A stretch of 40,519 nt of DNA from Erysipelotrichaceae bacterium (GTDB lineage: Bacteria > Bacillota_I > Bacilli_A > Erysipelotrichales > Erysipelotrichaceae): NCBI GenBank assembly GCA_009773735.1, contig WSYG01000025.1, forward strand, positions 1 through 40,519, given 5' to 3'. A program made the translations under genes and the position numbers. The notes beneath the pieces were generated by a model, which saw only the letters and a program-made list of their open reading frames with translations, did no database searches and had not been told where the DNA came from. Shown here piece by piece: positions 8,091 to 15,424 of the stretch. The first letter of the stretch is position 1, and every line of letters begins with the position of its first letter.

Positions 8091-8570
8091 TTACTTCGCT
8101 AAATACATCAAAATGTCTTTTTCGATACTGGCAGGGGTAATATTCGATTCATAACGTTTGACCACATCGCCTTTTCTATCAACCAAAAACTTCGTAAAAT
8201 TCCATTTGATTTGAGCGCCTAAGAAACTGCCTTTGGCTTTTTTTAGATAGGAATACAGAGGGGCTTCATTGGCTCCATTGACTTCGATTTTAGCAAATCT
8301 AGGGAAAGTCGTCGAATAATTGAGGGTACAAAATGCATTGATGTCTTCTATGGTGCCTGGCGCTTGTTTACCAAATTGATTACACGGAAAATCCAAAACG
8401 ACAAATCCTTTGGCTTCATGATCCTTATACAACTTTTCTAAACCTTCATATTGAGGCGTAAAACCACAACCTGTGGCGGTGTTGACAATCAGCATGACCT
8501 TGTTTTGATAAGGGGCTAAATTGATGTCTTGTTGAGCTGTATTCTTAAGTGGGATGTTGTAAATGTTCAT
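8091..8570 (-). CDS. Glutathione peroxidase-family thiol peroxidase (Cys type)
   Basis: 159 residues from the ATG at 8570, which has AAGGA upstream; a further in-frame extension to 8630 has no such site and crosses the promoter. Key residues: peroxidatic Cys in NTATGCGFTPQY (usually NVASKCGFT; note Gly for Lys), Gln in FPCNQFGKQ, Trp in IKWNFTKFLV, and a second Cys in INAFCTLNY that can form the resolving disulfide. Bacterial members of this type mostly use thioredoxin to reduce lipid and organic peroxides. Co-transcribed with ohrR, which fits a peroxide-induced role. Confidence 0.9.
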   Translation of the reverse strand: MNIYNIPLKNTAQQDINLAPYQNKVMLIVNTATGCGFTPQYEGLEKLYKDHEAKGFVVLDFPCNQFGKQAPGTIEDINAFCTLNYSTTFPRFAKIEVNGANEAPLYSYLKKAKGSFLGAQIKWNFTKFLVDRKGDVVKRYESNITPASIEKDILMYLAK

Positions 8571-8587
8571 GTGTGTTTCCTTTTTAC

Positions 8588-8630
8588 ATTGTATACAATT
8601 TAATATTATCAAATGTATTTCAAATGTCAA
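8588..8630 (-). promoter_or_regulatory. gpx-ohrR promoter with OhrR operator
   Basis: Minus strand: TTGACA (8630-8625), 16 bases, TAATAT (8608-8603), then the perfect 12-bp palindrome ATTGTATACAAT (8599-8588). The surrounding TTAAATTGTATACAAT matches the core of the known Bacillus ohrA operator. The box covers the start-site region, so binding would block transcription. Confidence 0.8.
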
Positions 8631-8639
8631 CTGATATGA

Positions 8640-8657
8640 AACGCACTTTCGTGCGTT
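8640..8657 (-). terminator. Weak hairpin terminator after the hydrogenase operon
   Basis: AAACGCAC-GAAA-GTGCGTTT: an 8-bp stem with a GNRA-type tetraloop directly after the NuoE-like stop, but only three T follow. Read-through into gpx-ohrR is possible. Confidence 0.5.
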
Positions 8658-9137
8658 TTAATGATCTTTGATGTTTTTGATGGCCAATAAGAGTTTTTCT
8701 AGATCCATCTTTGTATGTTCAGTTGCGTCGATGTTGACATTGATCCCAAATTCACAGCGATGAAGACAACGTTGTGTCTTAAGTTCAAAGCGTCCATCTT
8801 TGGTTTGTGAACCTACTCTACAATCCAGTGCTTTCTCAACACTTTGGATAAAAGCTGCAGCTCCTCGATTAGAACACCGTTCTCCATTACATAAAGTAAT
8901 CGTATGCACCTTAGTTTCAGTTCGTAAGCTTGGACTTCTTAAGATCAAACCTTTTAAGATGGCAGGAGAAGTCTTAAGCTGTTGACTCATCAAATCGATG
9001 GCTTCTTGTGGGATGAGTCCATATTCTGCCTGTATCTCTTTTAAACAAGCCAATAGACTGATTTGATCGACCCCGATAAAATCATCCTCATAAGCTTGAA
9101 TCAATCGTTTAAGTTTGCTTGATTCTTCTTCATTCAT
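8658..9137 (-). CDS. NuoE/HydC-type thioredoxin-like [2Fe-2S] protein
   Basis: 159 residues. After a helical N-terminus (LLACLKEIQAEYGLIPQEAI), the thioredoxin-like domain has the four cluster ligands in the NuoE pattern: Cys-x4-Cys in TLCNGERCSNRGA and Cys-x3-Cys in QRCLHRCEFG. In the family this subunit passes electrons between a NuoF/HydB flavoprotein and partner clusters. No NuoF-like gene is nearby, so it may serve the [FeFe] hydrogenase of the same operon directly or work with an unlinked partner. Its ATG overlaps the TGA of the dehydrogenase gene (ATGA). Confidence 0.85.
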   Translation of the reverse strand: MNEEESSKLKRLIQAYEDDFIGVDQISLLACLKEIQAEYGLIPQEAIDLMSQQLKTSPAILKGLILRSPSLRTETKVHTITLCNGERCSNRGAAAFIQSVEKALDCRVGSQTKDGRFELKTQRCLHRCEFGINVNIDATEHTKMDLEKLLLAIKNIKDH

Positions 9138-10051
9138 AGCTGATTCTCTAATGGCTCTCCCGCAAGATAATGTTGGATGTTGTTGATAAAGTTGGTGTAG
9201 TTTCGCTCTTTGGTGAGTTGACCAGAATTGGAGTTATGCGGGGTAATCATGACTTTAGGATGATCCCATAAAGGACTGTTCGCATCCAAAGGTTCACTCT
9301 CAAAGACATCCAGATAGGCAAATGAAATCTGATCTGACCTTAAAGCTTTCAATAATGCAACTTCATCAACTGTTTTACCACGACCTACATTGGCTATGAT
9401 GGCCCCTGATTTTAAAGTTTCAAAGAAGGCTTCATTCATCAGATGATGCGTTTCTGGTGAATATGGCAAGGTATTGATGACGATATCAGCACTGCGTAGA
9501 TATTCATGGACCTCGCTCATCTTTCCTGTCACATTGAAAGGTTCTACTTCCCTACCATTGGTGTTTAGTCCAATCAGTAAGAGTCCAAAAGGTTTTAAAC
9601 GAAGCGCTGTCTCAGCTGCAATACTGCCTGTTCCTAAGAAAAGTATTTTTAGAAAACCCATCTCTCTAACTTCATGTCTTTTCCATACATGGGCTTTTTG
9701 TTGAGCTGCAAATTCAGGTTGAAGTTTAATGGCCATTAAAATATGCATGACGGTCATTTCAGCAATGGGTGCACTAAAGACCCCTTTCGCATTGGATATC
9801 AACTTACCATCGCTTAACCACTTTTGTATCGGCATGGAATCATAGCCCGCTAGACTCAGTTGGATAAATTTTAAATTGGTAAAGGCATTATAAGGATGTA
9901 GGGCAATTGGTATTCTTCCATAAATAACATCATAGAGTGAAGGGTCAAAGGACTCCATATCATCTAAATAATCGACTTCTATTCCAGCATTACTGAAACG
10001 CTCTTTCACATCTAAGGGTAAGGGGCTTAATTCTGAGATCAGTATTTTCAT
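9134..10051 (-). CDS. D-isomer-specific 2-hydroxyacid dehydrogenase
   Basis: 305 residues. Rossmann motif FLGTGSIAAETA (about 149-160). The catalytic triad is present: Arg in NVGRGKTVDE, Glu in DVFESEPLD and His in TPHNSN. After the second strand the usual acidic residue is replaced in GLNTNGR, which could favour NADP over NAD. It would reduce a 2-keto acid to the D-hydroxy acid or the reverse; substrate unknown. AAAGGA leads the ATG and the gene sits 18 bases after the hydrogenase, 4-base overlapped with the NuoE-like gene, suggesting redox balancing in fermentation. Confidence 0.88.
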   Translation of the reverse strand: MKILISELSPLPLDVKERFSNAGIEVDYLDDMESFDPSLYDVIYGRIPIALHPYNAFTNLKFIQLSLAGYDSMPIQKWLSDGKLISNAKGVFSAPIAEMTVMHILMAIKLQPEFAAQQKAHVWKRHEVREMGFLKILFLGTGSIAAETALRLKPFGLLLIGLNTNGREVEPFNVTGKMSEVHEYLRSADIVINTLPYSPETHHLMNEAFFETLKSGAIIANVGRGKTVDEVALLKALRSDQISFAYLDVFESEPLDANSPLWDHPKVMITPHNSNSGQLTKERNYTNFINNIQHYLAGEPLENQL

Positions 10052-10069
10052 AAGGTCCTTTCGTAACAG

Positions 10070-11563
10070 TTAATCCTGATTCTTAAACTCTGCATAGGTC
10101 TTTAAAGCAGAAGCTTTGTCTGAAGATCGGGCAAAATTAGTAACATTGGATGTTGCTTTGGTTGGATGAATAATGGTACCCGCTCCTCCAACACAACCTC
10201 CCGGACAAGCCATACCTTCCAGTAAGTAACCATCTTTTCGTCCTGCTTTGGCCATCAGCAGCATCTTTCGACAACTGTGCAATGTCTCAGCCCGTTCGAC
10301 TTTAATAACGCGATCAGGATCTAAACGCTTGATGACGTTTTCTACCGCACTCAGCACACCTCCACTGATCGCAAATCCACGACCATCCACCGAAGCATGA
10401 TTTAGAGTATGACTGGGAATCAAAGTGACCAAATCAATACCTCTGGCTATAAACATCGCATTGATTTCTTCATACGTCAGTACGAAGTTTACATTTTGAT
10501 TGGGATCCATATAAGCTGCTTCATATTTCTTGGCTGAACACGGACCAATCATAACGATCCTTGTCTTTGGGAATTGTTTTCTTAAGTAGTTGGCAGTTTC
10601 AACCATCGGTGATAATGAATCTGATACACAATAGGCTTTATCGCCTAGTTCTTTTTGGGCTACTTTTAACCATGCGGGACAACACGATGTCGCTAAGAAA
10701 GGTTGATCGATCGGGACATTTTTTAAGAAGTGACGCGCTTCATCTACAGCCGTAATATCAGCCCCATACGCCACTTCACGCACATCATCAAAACCTAGTT
10801 GAAGTAAGCCTTCAACCACTTGATCGGCACTTACTTTATCGCCAAATTGTCCTACAAAAGCTGGGGCAATGATCGCACAGACTTCATCTTCGCCTTTGAA
10901 AGCTTCAACCAACTGATAGATCTCAGATTTATCCATGATGGCACCAAATGGACATGTCACCATTCACATCCCACAACTGACACATTTCTCAGTCACGATC
11001 ACGGCACGTTCTTGGTCATCCTTGGTGATTGCATTGACCCCACAGGCTGCATTACACGGACGTTCATTCTTAACGATCGAACCATAAGGACACACATCAT
11101 AACAACGTCCACATTTGATACAAGGGTCTTGATCAATAAACGCTTGTCCATTTTGCATACTTATACATTTGACTGGACATACTTCAACACAAGGATGAGC
11201 TAAACATCCATGACAAGCATTGGTCACAAAGAAACTCTTCTCTTCACACGCTTCACAGGCTTGAGGAATCACGTTGACTAAGGCCTGTCCTACTTTTTTA
11301 GTTTTTAAAGACTCAAGATCTTCATCGATAAAATGCTTCTCAAACGAAGTTCCGAGTTCCATATTCATCGCCAATTTAATCCGAGCTCTTACGATCTCAC
11401 GTTCACGTTCAATGGAATCACGATACCGTGGCATTCCCTCTTCAATCATCTCAAAAGGTATCTCTTCAAGTCTTTCTTTTGACCAACCTTCATAAGCAGC
11501 TGCCGTCACATTCTTAAAGATTTCATTTCTAAGAAATTTGACTGTGGTAAATACACCGCGCAT
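10070..11563 (-). CDS. Monomeric [FeFe] hydrogenase with an in-frame UGA at a cluster cysteine position
   Basis: One frame of 498 codons interrupted only by TGA at 10966-10964 (codon 200). Before it: a helical N-terminus (1-100) and ferredoxin motifs CHGCLAHPCVEVCP (117-130), CIKCGRCYDVCP (148-159), RPCNAAC (169-174) and CVSCGM (194-199). The UGA stands exactly where the third Cys of CxxCxxCxxxCP belongs, and MVTCPFGAI follows. Then come the three H-cluster motifs: TSCCPAW (292-298), GPCSAKKYE (340-348) and GMACPGGCVGG (450-460). The protein resembles the clostridial group B (CpIII-like) enzymes that make or consume H2 with ferredoxin. Options: selenocysteine, a fresh nonsense mutation of TGT/TGC, restart at the ATG directly after the UGA giving two polypeptides, or a sequencing error. 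AGGAGG precedes the ATG at 11563. Confidence 0.8.
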
Positions 11564-11684
11564 AAGGTGCCTCCTATTTCATCTGCTTTTTTGCCTTATT
11601 TTCTCTACTTGTTCAAATCAAGATGTTTTACTCAAACTTAACACTTTAATCATACCCTTTAATGGCTTTTCTCACAAGAACAGG

Positions 11685-11693
11685 TGGTATAAT
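11685..11693 (+). promoter_or_regulatory. Extended -10 promoter for uppP, leaderless layout
   Basis: TGG-TATAAT (11688-11693) followed by exactly 6 bases and the ATG at 11700; no usable Shine-Dalgarno sequence at normal spacing. Confidence 0.55.
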
Positions 11694-11699
11694 TATTCT

Positions 11700-12524
11700 A
11701 TGGAAAATTTAATCGAACTACTAAAAGCCTTGATTTTGGGCATCATCCAAGGCATCACAGAATGGTTGCCCATCTCATCGACCGGACACATGAAAATCTT
11801 CAATGCGTTATGGCCCATGACTTCCTCTGAAGAATTTACTAATCTTTTCATCGTTTTTATCCAGATCGGTTCGGTAATGGCGGTATTATTGTTGTTTTAT
11901 AAGATTTTGAATCCATTGCGTAAGACACCAGAAGGCACTAGAAACACAGTGAATCTATGGATCAAAATCGTGATCGCATCGATTCCGGCAGCCATCATTG
12001 GTTTACTGTTTGATGATGCGATCGATGCGTTGTTAAGTGAATATATGCTGATCGTTATCGCAGGAACCTTGATTATATATGGTTTTGTGTTCATTTTTAT
12101 CGAAAATCAAAATATCCCAGTTAAAGTCTCTCAACTTAAAGACATCACTTATCCTCAAGCTTTAGCCATTGGAGCCTTTCAAACCTTAGCAATCATTCCT
12201 GGTACTTCTAGAAGCGGAGCAACGATCATTGGTTCTTTATGGTTAGGCTTAAGCAGAACGGTTGCGGCAGAGTTCTCATTCATGTTGTCGATTCCAGTAC
12301 TACTGGGATGGGGCACGATCAAATTCATCAAAGCTGGATTTTCTTGGACTTTACTCGAATGGGCTGTTCTATTTGTTGGATTTACCTTTGCCTTCATCGT
12401 TTCCTTATTGGTCATGAAGATGCTGATGAATTATGTCAGAAAACATAAATTTACTCCATTTGCGTTATATCGTATTGTTTTAGGCGTGTTGATCTTAGCT
12501 TTATTGAGTTTTCAAATTTTATAA
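11700..12524 (+). CDS. uppP: Undecaprenyl-diphosphate phosphatase
   Basis: 274 residues, the normal length for UppP/BacA. The start at 11700 is where the family begins (MENLIELLKALILGIIQGITE); the frame stays open 54 codons upstream but that part is not family-like. Catalytic motifs: EWLPISSTGH (about 21-30) and PGTSRSGATI (about 164-173), both on the membrane face, with about seven hydrophobic helices. It recycles the lipid carrier for peptidoglycan and other envelope polymers, so the organism probably makes a cell wall or related polymers, unlike true mycoplasmas. Confidence 0.95.
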   Translation: MENLIELLKALILGIIQGITEWLPISSTGHMKIFNALWPMTSSEEFTNLFIVFIQIGSVMAVLLLFYKILNPLRKTPEGTRNTVNLWIKIVIASIPAAIIGLLFDDAIDALLSEYMLIVIAGTLIIYGFVFIFIENQNIPVKVSQLKDITYPQALAIGAFQTLAIIPGTSRSGATIIGSLWLGLSRTVAAEFSFMLSIPVLLGWGTIKFIKAGFSWTLLEWAVLFVGFTFAFIVSLLVMKMLMNYVRKHKFTPFALYRIVLGVLILALLSFQIL

Positions 12525-12528
12525 TACT

Positions 12529-12548
12529 GCCCTTAAATAGGGCTTTTT
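12529..12548 (+). terminator. Intrinsic terminator of uppP
   Basis: GCCCT-TAAAT-AGGGC stem-loop followed by TTTTT. Confidence 0.75.
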
Positions 12549-12559
12549 AAACACTTCAT

Positions 12560-12588
12560 TTGCACCTAATGTGTGTCCATGTTAAAGT
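12560..12588 (+). promoter_or_regulatory. Promoter of the Crp/Fnr regulator, leaderless layout
   Basis: TTGCAC (12560-12565), 17 bases, TAAAGT (12583-12588) preceded by TGT, then 6 bases to the ATG at 12595. No Shine-Dalgarno sequence. Confidence 0.5.
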
Positions 12589-12594
12589 AAAGCC

Positions 12595-13266
12595 ATGGAA
12601 ACATGTTTGACCTGTAAATCACCGCTATGTATTTCTCACATTCGTTTGTTTAGAACACTAAGTGAGAAACAGCAAGCTTTGATCGTTGCGAATGTGATTA
12701 GGATCCCCTTAAAAAAAGGCGAGATTTTTATTCATGAGCAAGAACCTTTATCTTCTTTCGTTGTCATCAATCGTGGTCGTTTTAAAGCATACAACGATAC
12801 GATCGATGGTAGACGTAATGTGGTTTACTTTTATCGGTCAGGTGATTTCTTTGGGGAAAACTGTTTGTTTCATCCCGTAGATTCACCGTTTACGGTTGAA
12901 TGTGTGGAAGATGGGAGTCTTTGTACGATCCCTTCTGACATCATGCATCGTTTGATTCAGCAAGATCATGATTTATCATTTGCTCTATTAGCAGGACTGT
13001 CTTATCGTATTGAAGCTTTAGAAGATGAAATCAAAAGCGTTCATGTTGAACGTTTAGAAAACCGACTGTATGGTTTATTAAAATCTTTAGAGTTGGATTA
13101 TGGGGTTGTTCGTAACGGTGAGCGTATCATTAGACTTCCACTGAGCCAAGAAGAAATGGCCAGTCGCTTAGGATCAAGTCGTGAAGCCATTTCCAGAACG
13201 TTAAAGAAGATGGAAAATGCAGGCAAAATCAGAATCTTAGCTCATAAAGAAATACTTTTACCTTAA
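12595..13266 (+). CDS. Crp/Fnr-family regulator with N-terminal cysteine cluster
   Basis: 223 residues. The N-terminus METCLTCKSPLC carries Cys4, Cys7 and Cys12 (C-x2-C-x4-C), as in Fnr-type oxygen sensors that hold a [4Fe-4S] cluster; FFGENC near residue 84 or another Cys could be the fourth ligand. A cyclic-nucleotide-binding-fold beta roll (about 30-125) leads through a dimer helix (about 127-160) to a helix-turn-helix with LSQEEMASRLGSSREAISRTLKKME (about 182-206). The SRE..SR recognition helix is like that of Crp/Fnr, which read TGTGA or TTGAT half-sites. The downstream gene begins behind a perfect TGTGA-N6-TCACA palindrome, the likely target. Confidence 0.88.
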   Translation: METCLTCKSPLCISHIRLFRTLSEKQQALIVANVIRIPLKKGEIFIHEQEPLSSFVVINRGRFKAYNDTIDGRRNVVYFYRSGDFFGENCLFHPVDSPFTVECVEDGSLCTIPSDIMHRLIQQDHDLSFALLAGLSYRIEALEDEIKSVHVERLENRLYGLLKSLELDYGVVRNGERIIRLPLSQEEMASRLGSSREAISRTLKKMENAGKIRILAHKEILLP

Positions 13267-13311
13267 AATGTGATTTGCATCACATTTTTTTGTGTTTGCT
13301 TTCGTTACACT
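13265..13311 (+). promoter_or_regulatory. Class II Crp/Fnr-type activator site and promoter, doubling as a hairpin terminator
   Basis: AAAATGTGAT-TTGC-ATCACATTTT (13265-13288) is a perfect palindrome and matches the ideal Crp consensus TGTGA-N6-TCACA. A -10 TACACT lies at 13306-13311 with no good -35. With a start at 13318 the site is centred at -41.5, the classical class II position. Read as RNA, the same palindrome is a 10-bp hairpin followed by T, so it can also end the regulator transcript. Confidence 0.7.
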
Positions 13312-13330
13312 GAACAAGGAGGATGTAACC

Positions 13331-14485
13331 ATGAGTGAAATCATCAATAATAGTCAACGTCAAGAGAAGTTAAAGAACTTGATCAAGCGTCTGCATCAGG
13401 GAGAAGACCGCACCCAAATCGAAATCGAATTTAAGCGCGATTTTGCGTCTGTCACAGGCGCAGAAATTGCCCAGATGGAGTCTAAATTAGTTGAAGAAGG
13501 TGTATCCATCGATGAGATTCAATCCCTGTGTGATGTTCATGCGAGTTTATTCCAAGGTTCTGTTGTAGATCTTCACCAAGATGTTTTAACCGTCAACCCA
13601 ATGACTGAATTCGAAACAGAAAATGAAGACTTTCAAAAAATGATCGATATTGCGGAAAGTACAATTAAAAGTTCACTTTCAAATGACCAATTGATAACGT
13701 TCATCAAAGAAACTGCAGCATCACTAAAAGAAGTCGATGCCCATTACGCTAAGAAAGAAAATATCCTATTCCCAATACTTGAAAAGAATGGAAATACGAC
13801 CGTTCCACAAGTCATGTGGGGCGTAGATAATAAAATACGAGATGCAATTCGCCTCTTGAATCAACAGTTGGTTCAAAATACGTCTCTAGAACTCATTGTT
13901 GAAACCTATAAATCTACATTGACCATGATCAAAGACATGATCATCAAAGAAAACAATATCCTATTCCCAATGTTGAAAGATCTCATGACGCAAGAAGACT
14001 TCAAATTGGTTGCGGTCAGTCTACAAGACCAAAGCGGTCAAAATTCGATCTACTCACACACAACTGATGATCTAACTGTCAGCGAAAAAATCCAAATGAG
14101 TGCAGGTCAATTAAGCCCAACTGAAATCAATGCTTTATTTAATACCTTGCCTTTCGACATGACTTTTGTTGGGGCAGATCAAAAAGTAAAGTTTGTCTCA
14201 CAAGGCAAAGAACGCATCTTTGATCGACCTTTATCCGTCATAGGTAGACCAATTCAATTGTGTCATCCCCCACAATCTGTCCACATCGTCATGAAAATCG
14301 TAGAAGATCTTGAAAGCGGAAAAAAAGACCATGAAGATTTCTGGATCCAATTCAGAGGTAAATTTGTTTTGATTCGCTATTATGCGGTTCGTGATGAACA
14401 AGGTACTTACTTAGGTTGTTTAGAAGTCACCCAAGACATCAAAGACATACAAAACATAAGCGGAGAAAAACGTTTAGCGGATTAG
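13331..14485 (+). CDS. DUF438 / hemerythrin-like / PAS domain protein
   Basis: 384 residues from the ATG at 13331, which has AAGGAGG upstream; the open frame reaches 39 bases further without support. Domains: DUF438 (about 10-75, LKNLIKRLHQGED...GSVVDLH), a hemerythrin-like four-helix bundle (about 85-230, with HYAKKENILFPILEK and IIKENNILFPML), and a C-terminal PAS fold (about 265-380, ALFNTLPFDMTFVGADQKV...IGRPIQLCHPP). Related proteins are thought to sense oxygen, NO or redox through a di-iron or haem site. The usual N-terminal HPVH pair appears as NPMT, so classic di-iron binding is doubtful. Expression probably depends on the Fnr-like protein encoded upstream. Confidence 0.82.
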   Translation: MSEIINNSQRQEKLKNLIKRLHQGEDRTQIEIEFKRDFASVTGAEIAQMESKLVEEGVSIDEIQSLCDVHASLFQGSVVDLHQDVLTVNPMTEFETENEDFQKMIDIAESTIKSSLSNDQLITFIKETAASLKEVDAHYAKKENILFPILEKNGNTTVPQVMWGVDNKIRDAIRLLNQQLVQNTSLELIVETYKSTLTMIKDMIIKENNILFPMLKDLMTQEDFKLVAVSLQDQSGQNSIYSHTTDDLTVSEKIQMSAGQLSPTEINALFNTLPFDMTFVGADQKVKFVSQGKERIFDRPLSVIGRPIQLCHPPQSVHIVMKIVEDLESGKKDHEDFWIQFRGKFVLIRYYAVRDEQGTYLGCLEVTQDIKDIQNISGEKRLAD

Positions 14486-14489
14486 TATT

Positions 14490-15368
14490 TTAGAGCCTAG
14501 TTGGTTTAAACCAACTGGGTTTTATTTTTGAGAAATGATCGGTATCTTGATCGAATTGATCAATCAAGTGAAGCGCAACATCCACTTCTTCTTGGCCAAA
14601 GTCTTGTGCCCAAGAAAGTGAGCCGATCGCATTAACAGCGATATATAGAAACATCAATTCAAAGAATTGTTGGGGAATCTGAAAATCAAAATAGGCTTCG
14701 ATCATTGCAGATGAAAAAACAGTGCTTTTTTCACGACACCATGTGATGCGATTGAACTCTTCCCAAGGATTTCCGATATCCCAACGATCAAAATCTAAGA
14801 TCCCAAGATTTCCATCAAGATCGACCACAAAGTTACCCACATGATAATCACCGTGTTGAAAGGCTTGTGGACGATCTTTTAATAAGGGCATAAGTTCATA
14901 GATGCGTTGAATCAGGATTTCATCATGTTCAAAATTGATTCTACATTCATGATAAGACTTTATCTTTGTTTCGATTTTTGCTTTGTATCTTTTTTCCCAA
15001 GAACCATCATTTTGAACTTTGATTTGAGTATGGATCTGTTTTAAGGCATACCCTGCTTGAAGACCCAAATGAATTTGTTGATTAATGGGTAATGATGAAA
15101 GTGTCTCAAAAAGATCTGTGCCTTCAATATATGACGTTATAAAATGAGTCTTGCATTTTATGAGTTCAACACTTAAGGGTTGACTATGTTGAATGGGAAA
15201 TAAATCAAGGGAACTTAAATACTGTATCTCTTGGATCTTGCGTTGATATTTAGAAGCATCCATCACACGTAAAAGAACAGTGGAATCTTTTGATTTGAGA
15301 ATGGTTTTTTGATCGTTTGACCAGCCTTTTTTAAGTGGAATTTTCTTTGTTTTATCAAGTGTGTTCAT
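14490..15368 (-). CDS. Aminoglycoside/choline phosphotransferase-family kinase
   Basis: 292 residues from the ATG at 15368 (a TTG two codons earlier is less likely). The kinase-like fold shows the catalytic loop HGDYHVGNF (about 172-180) and metal-binding motif GILDFDRWDIGNPWEEF (about 187-203). The N-lobe is short, with VLLRVMDASKY supplying the probable ATP-binding lysine region. Family members phosphorylate aminoglycosides, choline, homoserine or other small alcohols; many uncharacterised members are not resistance enzymes. A TGT-TATAAT box (15386-15378) ends 9 bases before the ATG and no Shine-Dalgarno sequence is seen. Confidence 0.82.
   Translation of the reverse strand: MNTLDKTKKIPLKKGWSNDQKTILKSKDSTVLLRVMDASKYQRKIQEIQYLSSLDLFPIQHSQPLSVELIKCKTHFITSYIEGTDLFETLSSLPINQQIHLGLQAGYALKQIHTQIKVQNDGSWEKRYKAKIETKIKSYHECRINFEHDEILIQRIYELMPLLKDRPQAFQHGDYHVGNFVVDLDGNLGILDFDRWDIGNPWEEFNRITWCREKSTVFSSAMIEAYFDFQIPQQFFELMFLYIAVNAIGSLSWAQDFGQEEVDVALHLIDQFDQDTDHFSKIKPSWFKPTRL
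14496..14529 (+). terminator. Terminator of the DUF438 gene built on an 18-bp palindrome
   Basis: AGTTGGTTTAAACCAACT (14499-14516) is a perfect palindrome, followed on the plus strand by GGGTTTTATTTTT. It overlaps the last codons of the convergent phosphotransferase gene. Confidence 0.65.
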
Positions 15369-15377
15369 AGCCAATTC

Positions 15378-15386
15378 ATTATAACA
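15378..15386 (-). promoter_or_regulatory. Extended -10 promoter 9 bases before the phosphotransferase ATG
   Basis: TGT-TATAAT on the minus strand; a start seven bases downstream would leave a leader of about 3 bases. Confidence 0.5.
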
Positions 15387-15400
15387 TTACTCAACCTCAC

Positions 15401-15424
15401 AAAAAAAGACACGACGTGTCTTTT
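15401..15424 (-). terminator. Terminator of the psuK-to-ogt operon
   Basis: On the minus strand AAAGACAC-GTC-GTGTCTTT is followed by more T (TTTTTTT in all). It lies immediately after the ogt stop. Confidence 0.8.

Noticed and set aside
10070-10963. A separate hydrogenase gene starting at the ATG at 10963
   Set aside because: It is in frame with the upstream ferredoxin part, and the joined sequence restores a normal CxxCxxCxxxCP motif apart from one codon; it is reported as one interrupted gene, with restart as an alternative.
11538-11699. A longer N-terminus of UppP
   Set aside because: The extra 54 residues are not family-like, and the promoter and family start both point to 11700.
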